Source of the DNA: Acidimicrobiales bacterium
Lineage (GTDB): Bacteria > Actinomycetota > Acidimicrobiia > Acidimicrobiales > JAHEJN01
DNA length: 45,162 bases
Direction of reading: 5' to 3'
Assembly (NCBI GenBank): GCA_024638845.1
Contig: JAHEJN010000011.1
Span: forward strand, 7,237-52,398
The notes under the pieces are model-generated. The model did not search any database and was not told the origin of the DNA. It was given only the letters and a program-made list of their open reading frames with translations. Positions 1-7,715 of this stretch are shown here, in pieces; position 1 is the first letter of the stretch; every line of letters begins with the position of its first letter. The translations under genes were made by a program, and so were the position numbers.

Positions 1-964
1 CGGCATCGGCCGGGGCGGCATCGGCTTCGGCAGGAGCGGCATCGGCAGGAGCGGCATCGGCCGTTTCGGCCTCGGCTGCGGCAGGAGCGGCATCGGCGGC
101 CTCGGCCTCGGCTTCGGCCACATCGGCCGGGGCGGCATCGGCTTGGGCGGCGATGCGTGCGTCGCGCTCAGCGGCAGCTCGGGCCGCTTCGGCCCGGGCC
201 TCGGCCTGCTGGCGGGCATGCTCGGCTTCGTCCTCGACCGAGCGGGGAGTCGCCTCGGTCACCCCCGACCGCGCCTGGCGGATGTAGCGACCCTCGGCGA
301 CAGCGTCGGACATGATGCGACACATGAGCTCGCCCGAGCGAATGGCATCGTCGTTGCCGGGAATGACGAAGCTCACGATGTCGGGGTCGCAGTTCGTGTC
401 GACCACGGCAATGACCGGGATACCCAGCTTGTTGGCCTCGGTCACCGCGATGTGCTCTTTCTTGGTGTCGAGCACGAAAACGGCGCTCGGCAGTTGCTCC
501 ATGTTGCGGATGCCACCGAGGTTGCGCTCGAGCTTGTCGAGCTCGCGGCCGAGGAGGAGCGCCTCCTTCTTGGGCATCGCCTCGAACTCGCCCGACACCC
601 GCATGCGCTGGTAGTCCTTCATCTTGTTCACGCGCTTGGAGATGGTCTCGAAGTTGGTCAGCATGCCGCCCAGCCATCGCTCGTTGATGTAGGGCATGCC
701 GCACCGCTCGGCGTAGCTCTGCACGCTGTCCTTGGCCTGCTTCTTGGTGCCGACGAACAGCAGGGTGCCACCGTCGGCGACCATGTCGCGGACGAAGGCA
801 TACGACGTGGCGATGTGATCGAGCGTCTTCTCGAGGTCGATGATGTAGATGCCGGCGCGCTCGCCGTAGATGAACCGCTTCATCTTCGGGTTCCAACGGC
901 GGGTCTGGTGTCCGAAATGGACGCCGGCTTCGAGCAGCTGTCGAAGAGTCACGACAGGGGCCAT
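1..964 (-). CDS. rpsB: 30S ribosomal protein S2 (3' end outside window)
   Basis: This is the S2 protein of the small ribosomal subunit. The ATG lies at 962-964 behind a good AGGAG site. The start [20 protein letters not shown] and the later motifs [24 protein letters not shown] and [13 protein letters not shown] are classic S2. After about residue 240 the protein changes into a low-complexity Ala/Glu/Asp/Pro tail, encoded by repeated GCATCGGC-like units on the plus strand, and is still open at base 1. Bacterial S2 usually ends near 250-300 residues, so the tail is an extension and the gene is truncated by the window edge. An unusual hairpin sits directly upstream (975-1024). The expected partner tsf would lie beyond the left edge. 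Confidence 0.97.
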   Translation of the reverse strand, partial: MAPVVTLRQLLEAGVHFGHQTRRWNPKMKRFIYGERAGIYIIDLEKTLDHIATSYAFVRDMVADGGTLLFVGTKKQAKDSVQSYAERCGMPYINERWLGGMLTNFETISKRVNKMKDYQRMRVSGEFEAMPKKEALLLGRELDKLERNLGGIRNMEQLPSAVFVLDTKKEHIAVTEANKLGIPVIAVVDTNCDPDIVSFVIPGNDDAIRSGELMCRIMSDAVAEGRYIRQARSGVTEATPRSVEDEAEHARQQAEARAEAARAAAERDARIAAQADAAPADVAEAEAEAADAAPAAAEAETADAAPADAAPAEADAAPADA

Positions 965-974
965 GGTGGTCTCC

Positions 975-1024
975 TACTTCGGTTCGACGATTCCCGCCTC
1001 CTACGCCCGGAGGCGACCGAAGTA
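975..1024 (-). promoter_or_regulatory. Hairpin leader upstream of rpsB
   Basis: A two-part inverted repeat lies just before the rpsB Shine-Dalgarno site. The outer 9-base arms are 1016-1024 and 975-983 (perfect complements). The inner 7-base arms are 1009-1015 and 995-1001, with a 7-base loop. An 11-base bulge sits on one side. The AGGAG of rpsB overlaps the end of the outer arm, so folding could control ribosome access. S2 autoregulates through its leader in some other bacteria; that it does so here is inference. Confidence 0.5.
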
Positions 1025-1119
1025 CGGTGACGGGTGGAAATGGCATTCCGCTCACGCGGGGCCCACCTGATGCGAGCCGTCGGGGAGTCTACCGGCGTCG
1101 CGCCGGAGCGCCTCGCCGG

Positions 1120-1614
1120 TCAGGCCGACCGCAACCAGGCCACAGGCACCAGGCGCAAGAGCCCGCGGCTGGCCTCGAACAGCAGCGACGGATCGAGGTA
1201 GGCCGGACCGGCGCGCACGCCGAAGTGGAACCGGGCACCTGCGCTCCCCAGGAGATCACCCCTGTCGACCACCTTGCCCTTCGGGACGAGGATGTCGTCG
1301 AGACCTGAGTAGGTGGTGCGCAGGCCGTCGGGATGATCGATCGCCACCACCAGCCGAGACGCGACCGAACCGGCAAAGGCCACCCGACCCGCCCCACTGG
1401 CGGTGACGGCCTGGCCAGGGCGGGTGCGGTACTCGAGGCCGCGGTTGCCGGGCCCGGCAAAGCGATCGGGCGGCCGGAACGGATCGGCGATGGGCGCCGC
1501 CACCGGCGGCGAATAGCCGTCGTCGACGGCGCCGACCGGGCCACACGGCATGGCCATCGCGCCGATGACGACGGCCGACGCCAGCAGCAGTCTGAGCAGG
1601 ACTTCGTCGGTCAT
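1120..1614 (-). CDS. M23/LytM-like peptidase family protein, degenerate active site
   Basis: This 164-residue protein has an N-terminal hydrophobic segment (about residues 5-28, ending in a possible signal cleavage region) followed by a LytM-type beta domain. M23 enzymes cleave peptidoglycan cross-links using zinc held by HxxxD and HxH motifs. Here the first motif reads NRGLE in place of HxGxD, and the second reads RFHF in place of HLHF, so two to three zinc ligands are missing. A regulatory or binding role like that of EnvC or NlpD LytM domains is therefore more likely than hydrolysis. The ATG follows a GGGAG site. It lies between whiG and rpsB, a position where actinobacteria often carry an M23 gene. 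Confidence 0.8.
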   Translation of the reverse strand: MTDEVLLRLLLASAVVIGAMAMPCGPVGAVDDGYSPPVAAPIADPFRPPDRFAGPGNRGLEYRTRPGQAVTASGAGRVAFAGSVASRLVVAIDHPDGLRTTYSGLDDILVPKGKVVDRGDLLGSAGARFHFGVRAGPAYLDPSLLFEASRGLLRLVPVAWLRSA

Positions 1615-1686
1615 GGGTTCTCCCGAAACAGCCGCGGGGTACGCGGTCCTGGTGGGAGAAGCAACCAGAACCTACCACCCGTTCTC

Positions 1687-1701
1687 GCCCTCGGGAAGGG
1701 C
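1687..1701 (-). terminator. Short hairpin downstream of whiG
   Basis: A 5-base stem (GCCCT/AGGGC) with a 5-base loop lies 5 bases after the whiG stop. There is no U tract, so its role in termination is uncertain. Confidence 0.25.
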
Positions 1702-1706
1702 CCGTT

Positions 1707-2480
1707 TCAGGCCGGCTTCTCGGCCAGATTCATCCGCGACCGCAAGTGCAGCACCGCCTTGGTGTGGATCTGGCACACGCGGCTCTCGGTGACGCCGAGC
1801 ACCTCGCCGATGTCGTTGAGCGTCAGACCCTCGTAGTAGTAGAGCGTCAAGACGATCTTCTCGCGCTCGGGCATTCGGTTGATCGAACCGGCGAGCAGTT
1901 GTCGCATCTCCTCGATCTCGAACTGGGCGCTCGGGCCCGGATCGGCGGTGGCGATGGTGTCGCCGAGGGTGGCCGACTCCCCTCGCTCTGACCCCGAGAG
2001 CATCTCGTCGAGTGCGGCGATACCGCCCAGGGAAATCCGGCCGAGAAGGTCGTGCAGCTGATCGACGCTCATCTCGAGCTCGTCGGCCAACTCGACGTCG
2101 CTCGGGCTCCGTCCCCATCGGGCCTCGAGGTTGGCGAAGGCCTTCTCGACGGCCCGTGCCTTGGCCCGGATCGACCGGGGCACCCAGTCGATCGATCGCA
2201 GCTCATCGAGGATCGCACCCTTGATGCGGGGAATGGCGAAGGTCTCGAACTTGAATCCCCGGTCGAGCTCGAATCGTTCGATCGCGTCGATCAGACCGAA
2301 CATCCCGTAGCTCACCAGGTCGGCGTGCTCGACGTTCTGCGGGAGACCGACGGCGACCCGACCGGCGACGTACTTGACCACCGGTGAATAGCTCACGATC
2401 AGCTGATCGCGGGTCGCCGGATCGCGCCGCTCGACATAGTCGGCCCACAGTTCGTCGATGTTGTCGGGAAGGTCAGCCAT
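1707..2480 (-). CDS. whiG: RNA polymerase sigma factor, FliA/WhiG family
   Basis: This 257-residue sigma-70 family factor of the sigma-28 type directs RNA polymerase to flagellar, motility or differentiation promoters. Region 2 is visible in YSPVVKYVAGRVAVGLP and DLVSYGMFGLIDAIERF, followed by FETFAIPRIKGAILDELRS, region 3 (WVPRSIR onward), and region 4 (LPER-like MPEREKIVLTLYYYEGLT with ESRVCQIH). The ATG lies 2 bases after the xerC stop, so the two are probably co-transcribed. The xerC-whiG-rpsB order is conserved in actinobacteria, where this factor is WhiG. Whether it acts on flagella or on development cannot be told from this window, because no target or anti-sigma gene is present. Confidence 0.92.
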   Translation of the reverse strand: MADLPDNIDELWADYVERRDPATRDQLIVSYSPVVKYVAGRVAVGLPQNVEHADLVSYGMFGLIDAIERFELDRGFKFETFAIPRIKGAILDELRSIDWVPRSIRAKARAVEKAFANLEARWGRSPSDVELADELEMSVDQLHDLLGRISLGGIAALDEMLSGSERGESATLGDTIATADPGPSAQFEIEEMRQLLAGSINRMPEREKIVLTLYYYEGLTLNDIGEVLGVTESRVCQIHTKAVLHLRSRMNLAEKPA

Positions 2481-2482
2481 GG

Positions 2483-3364
2483 TCAGCCGCGGGGGTGCGT
2501 CGATTCGAGGACCGCGCGCAGGCGCTCCTTGCTCACGTGGGTATAGATCTGCGTGCTGCCGAGATCGGCATGCCCGAGGAGTTCCTGCACGGCTCTCAAG
2601 TCGGCACCTCCGTCGAGGAGATGAGTCGCAAAGGTGTGACGCAGCGCGTGGGGGTGCGTCGGCGATGGTGCACGACGATCGACGATGCGGCGCGCATCAC
2701 GGGGAGTGAGGCGCCGCCCCGTGAGGTTCAGGAACACCGCAGCGGGCGGCGTCAGGTCCGACACCAGCTCGTGGCGGCCGCGCCGCAACCAGAGATCGAG
2801 GGCGACGACCGCCGGAGCTGACAGCGGCACCTGCCGCTGCTTGCTCCCCTTTCCGAGCACAGTGGCCCGGGCGCGATCGAGATCGAGATCGCCGATGTCG
2901 AGCCCACACAGCTCGCTGACGCGTACTCCGCTGCCGTAGAGCACCTCGAGCAGGGCCAGATCGCGCAGCCGACGGTGCTCCGGGTCACCGCTGACCGAAG
3001 TCCGTGGATGGTCGAGCAGGGTGTCGATCTCGGAGGACTTGAGCACCCTGGGCAGTCGACCGTCGGCCCGAGGCGCACTGACCCCGATGGTGGGGTCGAT
3101 CTCGGTCAGACCCGAGCGGGTGGCCCACCGGTAGTACCGACGCAGCGACGACAGCTTCCGGGCTATCGTGCGCCGGGCATAACCGTCGGCGGTGAGCCGA
3201 GCCAGGTAGCCACGGACATGGCGACGAGTCACCTCGCCGGGCTGCCCGATGCCGTCCTCGGCGACGGCTCCGGCGAAGGCTGCGAGGTCGCGCGAGTACA
3301 CCGCCACGGTGTCGTCGCTCACCGACGTGAGCGACGATGCAAAGTCGTCCGGACACCACCCCAC
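2483..3364 (-). CDS. xerC: Tyrosine recombinase XerC
   Basis: This 293-residue site-specific recombinase resolves chromosome dimers at dif together with XerD. The N-terminal SAM-like core-binding domain covers roughly residues 8-90, and the catalytic domain about 105-290. The full active site is visible: R149 in GVRVSEL, K172 in GKGSKQR, H239 and R242 in HPHALRHTFATHLL, H265 in LLGHADL and the nucleophile Y274 in QIYTHV. The GTG start at 3362-3364 is supported by a TAGGTT element exactly 6 bases upstream, suggesting a leaderless message. whiG follows 2 bases after the stop. The call of XerC rather than XerD rests on position next to whiG and dprA. Confidence 0.93.
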   Translation of the reverse strand: MGWCPDDFASSLTSVSDDTVAVYSRDLAAFAGAVAEDGIGQPGEVTRRHVRGYLARLTADGYARRTIARKLSSLRRYYRWATRSGLTEIDPTIGVSAPRADGRLPRVLKSSEIDTLLDHPRTSVSGDPEHRRLRDLALLEVLYGSGVRVSELCGLDIGDLDLDRARATVLGKGSKQRQVPLSAPAVVALDLWLRRGRHELVSDLTPPAAVFLNLTGRRLTPRDARRIVDRRAPSPTHPHALRHTFATHLLDGGADLRAVQELLGHADLGSTQIYTHVSKERLRAVLESTHPRG

Positions 3365-3370
3365 CGGCCC

Positions 3371-3376
3371 AACCTA
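3371..3376 (-). promoter_or_regulatory. -10 element (TAGGTT) for xerC, leaderless type
   Basis: TAGGTT reads on the minus strand 6 bases before the xerC GTG. That spacing would place the transcription start at the start codon. No convincing -35 element is seen. Confidence 0.5.
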
Positions 3377-3498
3377 GCCTTGCGACCTGCTCATTCGATG
3401 GAGGCTCGCCGTCGGCCGGCAGCCGATGCGACCGGTGCCGATCCCGAGGGCGAGGCGAACTGCCGGTCGCGCGATCGGCCACCCGACCCAGCTCACCC

Positions 3499-4602
3499 TC
3501 ACGCAGCGGCGACCCGCTCGAGCCACACTCCGCGCCGGGCCACCCAGCCCGAGCTGAGAAGCTCCTCGATGGCCGCCGCGACCTCGCCGATCGCGAGCTC
3601 GGTGCGTTGAACGAGCACCTCGAGATCGACCGGTTGCCAACAGAAGGCCTCGAGTACTCGGTGACCGAGCGGGCCCGGCGGACGACGAGGCGTTCTGCGC
3701 AACGAGACAGCCGCGCTGAGGCCGAGCAGGGTCAGGACATCGGCTGCCGCACAGACCGGTGCACAACCTTCGCCGAGCAGACGGTTGGTGCCGGCAGATG
3801 TCGGGCTGCGGATCGGACCAGGCACCGCCATGACCGCAATGTCGCGACGGGCAGCCTCGGCAACGGTGTGCATCGACCCTCCGGTGACGTCGGACTCGAC
3901 CACGATCACCACATCGGCCAGGCCGGCGATGATGCGATTCCGCGCCGGGAACCGCCAGCGGTCCGGGGGCACACCGAGCGGCACCTCGCTGACAACCGCC
4001 CCCGCCTCGGCGACCGCTCGCCACAGGGCACGGTTGCGCGACGGGTAGACGCGATCGAGGCCACACGCAACCACGGCCACCGGCGCCGCAACCGCAGCGT
4101 CGAGCGCTCCGGCGTGGGCCGCGCCGTCGATGCCGAGCGCCAGACCCGAGACCACGCACACACCGGCTGCAGCAAGGTCGCGACCGAGCTCGAAGGCCAC
4201 GTCGGTGCCATAGCGGGAGCAGCGACGGGTACCCACGATGGCGACGCGGGGCAGCTGCAGCGACCCGAGGTCGCCGTCGATGAAGAGAGCAGCCGGTGGC
4301 TCGGGATCGTCGACGAGGGTGCCGGGGTAGGCCGCGCTACCCCACCGGGCGACGCCGATTCCGCTGTGCCGGTACTGGTTCCACCGGTGCTCGACGTCGG
4401 TGCGAGCCGCCTGCGCCTGCCATTCCCTGACGAGCTCGGGGGTGATGGCGACGGCGGACCCGATCGATCCGTCGACGATGCGCCGCCACATCCGGGGCGG
4501 TGCGCCGAGCGCCAGGACGGCGCGGAGGCGAGCGGGTCCCATGCCGTTGAGCTCGCTCAGCACCGCCAGCCAGGCCTCGTCGGGAAGGACGTCATCGGCC
4601 AT
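3499..4602 (-). CDS. dprA: DNA-processing protein DprA
   Basis: This 367-residue protein belongs to the DprA/Smf family, which binds single-stranded DNA and loads RecA during natural transformation. An N-terminal helical region (about 1-60) precedes the Rossmann-like core with VAIVGTRRCSRYGTD, VVSGLALGIDGAAHAGAL and RFPARNRIIAGLADVVIVVE. The final ~60 residues form a likely winged-helix domain. The start overlaps the end of yifB by 11 bases, which indicates translational coupling. yifB-dprA is a standard pair in actinobacteria and also occurs in species never shown to be competent, so a role in DNA uptake is not proven. A gap of 134 bases separates it from xerC, which has its own promoter-like element. 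Confidence 0.95.
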   Translation of the reverse strand: MADDVLPDEAWLAVLSELNGMGPARLRAVLALGAPPRMWRRIVDGSIGSAVAITPELVREWQAQAARTDVEHRWNQYRHSGIGVARWGSAAYPGTLVDDPEPPAALFIDGDLGSLQLPRVAIVGTRRCSRYGTDVAFELGRDLAAAGVCVVSGLALGIDGAAHAGALDAAVAAPVAVVACGLDRVYPSRNRALWRAVAEAGAVVSEVPLGVPPDRWRFPARNRIIAGLADVVIVVESDVTGGSMHTVAEAARRDIAVMAVPGPIRSPTSAGTNRLLGEGCAPVCAAADVLTLLGLSAAVSLRRTPRRPPGPLGHRVLEAFCWQPVDLEVLVQRTELAIGEVAAAIEELLSSGWVARRGVWLERVAAA

Positions 4603-6118
4603 CGCCGTACTCCTCGCCCGTCGCCAGCGGCTCGATGCGAAACTGCAGCGCCTGGGCCAGATGCTGCGCCGTCACCCCGGTCTGGTCGTCGAGATCGGCA
4701 ATGGTGCGAGCCACCGCTCGGACTCGCTGGATCCCCCGGGCACTGAGGCGTCCGTCGGTGACCGCAGCCTCGACAACCCGAAGGGCCTGGGGGTCGCGGC
4801 GAAGCGACGCGAACTCGTCGAGCGCAGCGGCGTCGAGCGCAGCGTTGAGACGAACGCCGCGCCCTGCCGCCAGCACGCGGGCCCGAGCCACCCGTCGGGC
4901 CACGACCTCGGATCGCTCGCCTGGTGGCGCGGTGAACAGATCATGGGCGCTGGGGCGGGCCACGTGAACCCGCAGGTCGAACCGGTCGAGCAGCGGACCC
5001 GAAAGACGCCGGGCGTACCGCAGTCGGGCGGTCGGGCTACACCGACACGCTCCGGGTCGGCCGAGCTCGCCGCAGGGACACGGATTGGTCGCGCCGACGA
5101 GCAGCACCCGGGCCGGGAGCTCGACGGTTCCCGCAGCCCGAGCCACACGAATCCGCCCCTCCTCGAGGGGCTGGCGCAGCCCGTCGAGCGCCGTCGGGCT
5201 GAACTCGCCCATCTCGTCGAGGAACAGGACTCCCCCGTGGGCGGCCGAGACCTCCCCGGGGCGCATGGTCGAGGACCCGCCACCCACCAACGACACCGCT
5301 GAGGCGCCATGGTGGGGAGCCCGGAACGGGGGCCGGCATACCAGCCCACCACCCGGCAACGGGATGCCCGCGGCGGAGTGGATGCGGGTGACATCGAGGG
5401 CGGTGTCGGGACTCAGGTCGGGCAACAGGCCGGGGAGACGACGGGCCAACATGGTCTTGCCGGCACCGGGCGGACCCACCAGCAACAGATGGTGTCCGCC
5501 GGCGGCTGCGATCTCGAGCGCCCGCCGGGCCACGGCCTGGCCGCGGACATCGGCCAGATCGGGAGCCGAAGGCGACGCGACACAGACAGGGGCAGGGGGG
5601 CCTTCGGGCCACTCGCGCTCGCCGGACAGCACCAGGACCAGCTCGAGAAGGCTCGACACCGGATGCACCCGCCGACGGCCGAGAAGACCGGCCTCGTGGG
5701 CGTTGTCGACCGGCACCGCCACCTCGGGAGCGGCCACGGCATCGGTCAGCGGAAGGGCACCCGAGATCGGGCGGACCGACCCGTCGAGCCCGAGCTCGCC
5801 CAACGCGCCGAGCCCGTCGACCGCGGTGGCCGGCAACGTGCCGTCGGCGACGAGTACCCCGATGGCGATGGCCAGATCGAGGGCGGCGCCCTCCTTGCGG
5901 AGCCCCGACGGCGCCAGGTTGACAGTGATGCGCCGCAGGGGCCACGCCAGGCCGCTGCTCAAAACGGCAGCCCGAACCCGATCGCGCGCTTCGCGGCACG
6001 ACGCATCGGGCAGCCCGACGACGGTGAAGCCGGGCAGCCCGTTCGAGACGTGAACCTCGACGGCGACCGGTTGACCGACCACGCCGCGCAGGGTGGCCGT
6101 GGCAATGGATGCCAGCAC
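4592..6118 (-). CDS. YifB/ComM family Mg-chelatase-like AAA+ ATPase
   Basis: This 508-residue AAA+ protein is related to ComM, a helicase that promotes branch migration of incoming DNA in transformation. The N-terminal Lon-S5-like domain includes VEVHVSNGLPGFTVVGLPDA and VNLAPSGLRKEG. The ATPase domain has Walker A VGPPGAGKT, Walker B VLFLDEMGEF and the typical ATNPCPCG segment. The C-terminal part has the SARGIQRVRAVARTIADLD helix bundle. The GTG at 6116-6118 was chosen because AGGAG lies 6 bases upstream and the product then begins at the family's usual position; a longer in-frame extension exists but shows no family similarity. It is coupled to dprA downstream. Confidence 0.93.
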   Translation of the reverse strand: MLASIATATLRGVVGQPVAVEVHVSNGLPGFTVVGLPDASCREARDRVRAAVLSSGLAWPLRRITVNLAPSGLRKEGAALDLAIAIGVLVADGTLPATAVDGLGALGELGLDGSVRPISGALPLTDAVAAPEVAVPVDNAHEAGLLGRRRVHPVSSLLELVLVLSGEREWPEGPPAPVCVASPSAPDLADVRGQAVARRALEIAAAGGHHLLLVGPPGAGKTMLARRLPGLLPDLSPDTALDVTRIHSAAGIPLPGGGLVCRPPFRAPHHGASAVSLVGGGSSTMRPGEVSAAHGGVLFLDEMGEFSPTALDGLRQPLEEGRIRVARAAGTVELPARVLLVGATNPCPCGELGRPGACRCSPTARLRYARRLSGPLLDRFDLRVHVARPSAHDLFTAPPGERSEVVARRVARARVLAAGRGVRLNAALDAAALDEFASLRRDPQALRVVEAAVTDGRLSARGIQRVRAVARTIADLDDQTGVTAQHLAQALQFRIEPLATGEEYGDGR

Positions 6119-6241
6119 GGGATGCTCCTCTGCTCGATGGGGGAGCGGCCACGGGCCACCGACTGCGATCGAACCTAGCGAGATGGTGTGACGGTGTACG
6201 GGCCGAGGGACAGGTCGGCCGCCCATCCGAGAGCGCCAGCC

Positions 6242-6598
6242 TCACCCGTTCTCGGCGAGCACTTCCCGCGTGTAGCGGACCACCGCCTCGATCTCGGCCG
6301 GCTCGAGACGACCGCCGAAGGCGGGCATAGCGCCCTTGCCGTTGGTCACCAGCTCGATCTGGGCGGCGGTGTCCGGATAGCTCGCCGCCACTGTCCCGCC
6401 GTTGAGCTGTGGTCCACGACCGCCGCCACCGCCGCTGCCGTGGCACTGCACGCAGTTCGCCTGGTAGAGGTCGCGACCCTGGACGAGAACCGGATCGGTC
6501 CGGCCATCGGCGCCCACGGGCACCTCGGGTGCGCTGGGCGAGCATGCGCCGAGCGTGAGCACGACGAACAGAGTCGTGCCGACCGGGAGGAGCCTCAT
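6242..6598 (-). CDS. Lipoprotein c-type cytochrome
   Basis: This 118-residue class I cytochrome c is probably anchored outside the membrane. The N-terminal hydrophobic segment ends in a lipobox (LTLGAC, lipidated Cys at 19). The haem-binding motif CVQCH is at residues 49-53, and the distal Met ligand is likely in KGAMPAFGG (about residue 91). A Gly-rich loop (GSGGGGGRG) follows the haem motif. The ATG overlaps the stop of the upstream crotonase gene in an ATGA, so the two are translationally coupled, which is an odd functional pairing. Its electron donor and acceptor cannot be inferred here. The longer reading frame that extends across the crotonase gene is not credible. Confidence 0.88.
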   Translation of the reverse strand: MRLLPVGTTLFVVLTLGACSPSAPEVPVGADGRTDPVLVQGRDLYQANCVQCHGSGGGGGRGPQLNGGTVAASYPDTAAQIELVTNGKGAMPAFGGRLEPAEIEAVVRYTREVLAENG

Positions 6599-7368
6599 CG
6601 TCCGACGAAGTCGGGATCGCGCTTCTCGATCCAGGCGGCCATCGCCTCGACGACGTCGTCGGTGCTGAAGTTCAGGGCCTGGGCATTGGCCTCGGCGAGC
6701 AGCGCCTCGGCGAAGGATCGACCGATGGAGTGGTTCAGGAGCGACTTCGACGCGGCGAGGGCGATGGGCGGCCCCGCCTCGAGGCGATCGGCCCATTCGT
6801 CGACCGCGGCGTCGAGGTCGGCGAGCGGTACGACCTTGTTGACCAGGCCGATCCGGGCTGCCTCGTCGGCCGCGATGATGTCGGCCAGCAGGGCAAGCTC
6901 CTTGGCCTTGTGCATACCGACCAGCCGCGGCAACAACCACGAGCCACCGAAGTCGAGCGACAGTGAGCGGCGGGCGAAGATCTCGCTGAATCGAGCCCGG
7001 TCGCTGGCCACCACGAGATCGCACCCGAGCGCGAGGTTGAGGCCCGCACCCGCCGCCACCCCGTCGACACGCGCGATCGACGGCATGGGGAGGTCGTGCA
7101 GCGCCTGCGCGGCCTGATTCACGACGGCCATGGCCACCACGCCCCGGCGGTCGGCGCGGTCCTGGTTCGGACCGACATCGGCACCCGAGCAGAACTCGCC
7201 GTTGGCGCCGGTGATCACGACCACCCGGACCGAGTCGTCGGCGGCGAGCTCGAGCAGGTGATCGCGCACGCCCGCCCACATGGGCGCGGTGATCGCGTTC
7301 TTGGTGCGCGCCCGGTCGAGGGTGAGGGTTGCCCGAGCCCCCGTGCGCGCGAGGTGAAGTCCGTCCAT
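6595..7368 (-). CDS. Enoyl-CoA hydratase/isomerase family protein (PaaG-like)
   Basis: This 257-residue crotonase-fold enzyme acts on acyl-CoA. The oxyanion-hole segment reads ITGANGEFCSGADV. The usual hydratase glutamate in GGGxELA is replaced (GAGLNLALGCD), while SLSLDFGGSWLLPRLVG keeps the aspartate typical of PaaG-type isomerases, so isomerisation is more likely than hydration. A TAGTGT element lies 6 bases before the ATG, consistent with a leaderless message. It is coupled to the downstream cytochrome gene by a 4-base overlap. The physiological substrate is unknown. Confidence 0.88.
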   Translation of the reverse strand: MDGLHLARTGARATLTLDRARTKNAITAPMWAGVRDHLLELAADDSVRVVVITGANGEFCSGADVGPNQDRADRRGVVAMAVVNQAAQALHDLPMPSIARVDGVAAGAGLNLALGCDLVVASDRARFSEIFARRSLSLDFGGSWLLPRLVGMHKAKELALLADIIAADEAARIGLVNKVVPLADLDAAVDEWADRLEAGPPIALAASKSLLNHSIGRSFAEALLAEANAQALNFSTDDVVEAMAAWIEKRDPDFVGR

Positions 7369-7374
7369 GGGGGC

Positions 7375-7380
7375 ACACTA
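7375..7380 (-). promoter_or_regulatory. -10 element (TAGTGT) for the crotonase/cytochrome pair
   Basis: TAGTGT lies 6 bases before the ATG of the crotonase gene. The same bases read as CACACT on the plus strand, 9 bases before the small gene at 7389, so the site may be shared by divergent genes. Confidence 0.45.
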
Positions 7381-7388
7381 GGGGGTCT

Positions 7389-7499
7389 ATGGGTTTCGAT
7401 CCCACCCGGAGGCACCGCCGGAGCGCCTTCGACTACTGGTACGTCGGTGCCGGCGTCGTCGTCCTCATCGGCCTCGTGCTGTGGGCGCTGGTGGGCTGA
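7389..7499 (+). CDS. Small single-pass membrane protein (36 aa)
   Basis: This small open frame starts with ATG at 7389 and encodes a basic N-terminus (DPTRRHRR) followed by one hydrophobic segment of about 20 residues (VGAGVVVLIGLVLWALVG). The layout suggests a type II single-span membrane peptide with its N-terminus in the cytoplasm. It ends with TGA directly before the GTG of the next gene, so the two are probably co-translated. It lies between divergently arranged genes and no larger gene occupies this stretch. I do not recognise the family. Confidence 0.55.
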   Translation: MGFDPTRRHRRSAFDYWYVGAGVVVLIGLVLWALVG

Positions 7500-7715
7500 G
7501 TGGTGCATCCCGATCTCTGGCACGACGACGCGGTCGAGACGCGGTTCATCCAGCCCTACCAGGCCACCAAGACCTACCTCTGCCCGGGCTGCAACCGAGA
7601 GATCCCGCCCGGGCTCGGCCACATGGTGGCGGTACCCCACGAGGCACCCGACCTCCGCCGCCATTGGCATCGCGGCTGCTGGAACGGTCGGAAGACGCGT
7701 CGCCCCCGCAACTAG
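7500..7715 (+). CDS. Small conserved zinc-binding-type protein (CPGC...HxH..CW)
   Basis: This 71-residue protein has the pattern TYLCPGCNREIPPGLGHMVAVP followed by RRHWHRGCW. The two CxxC cysteines with the later HWH and C suggest a single zinc site. Similar small proteins are widespread in actinobacteria, often labelled only as hypothetical or ATP/GTP-binding without evidence. The GTG start at 7500 immediately follows the stop of the upstream small membrane gene (a second GTG lies at 7503). Its 3' end overlaps the convergent DUF3152 gene by 4 bases. Function is unknown; nucleic acid or protein binding is a guess. Confidence 0.8.
   Translation: MVHPDLWHDDAVETRFIQPYQATKTYLCPGCNREIPPGLGHMVAVPHEAPDLRRHWHRGCWNGRKTRRPRN

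Noticed and set aside
1-125. Short repeats at the left edge as a possible CRISPR array
   Set aside because: The units are in-frame GCC/GAG/GCG codons of the rpsB Ala/Glu tail with no spacers.
168-1055. Long minus-strand frame over rpsB, and plus-strand frame 143-1030
   Set aside because: Both are Arg/Gly/His-rich shadows of rpsB; the rpsB frame encodes a full S2 match.
2483-3364. XerC as a phage or integron integrase marking a mobile element
   Set aside because: It sits in the conserved dprA-xerC-whiG run, lacks phage neighbours and has no attachment-site repeats nearby.
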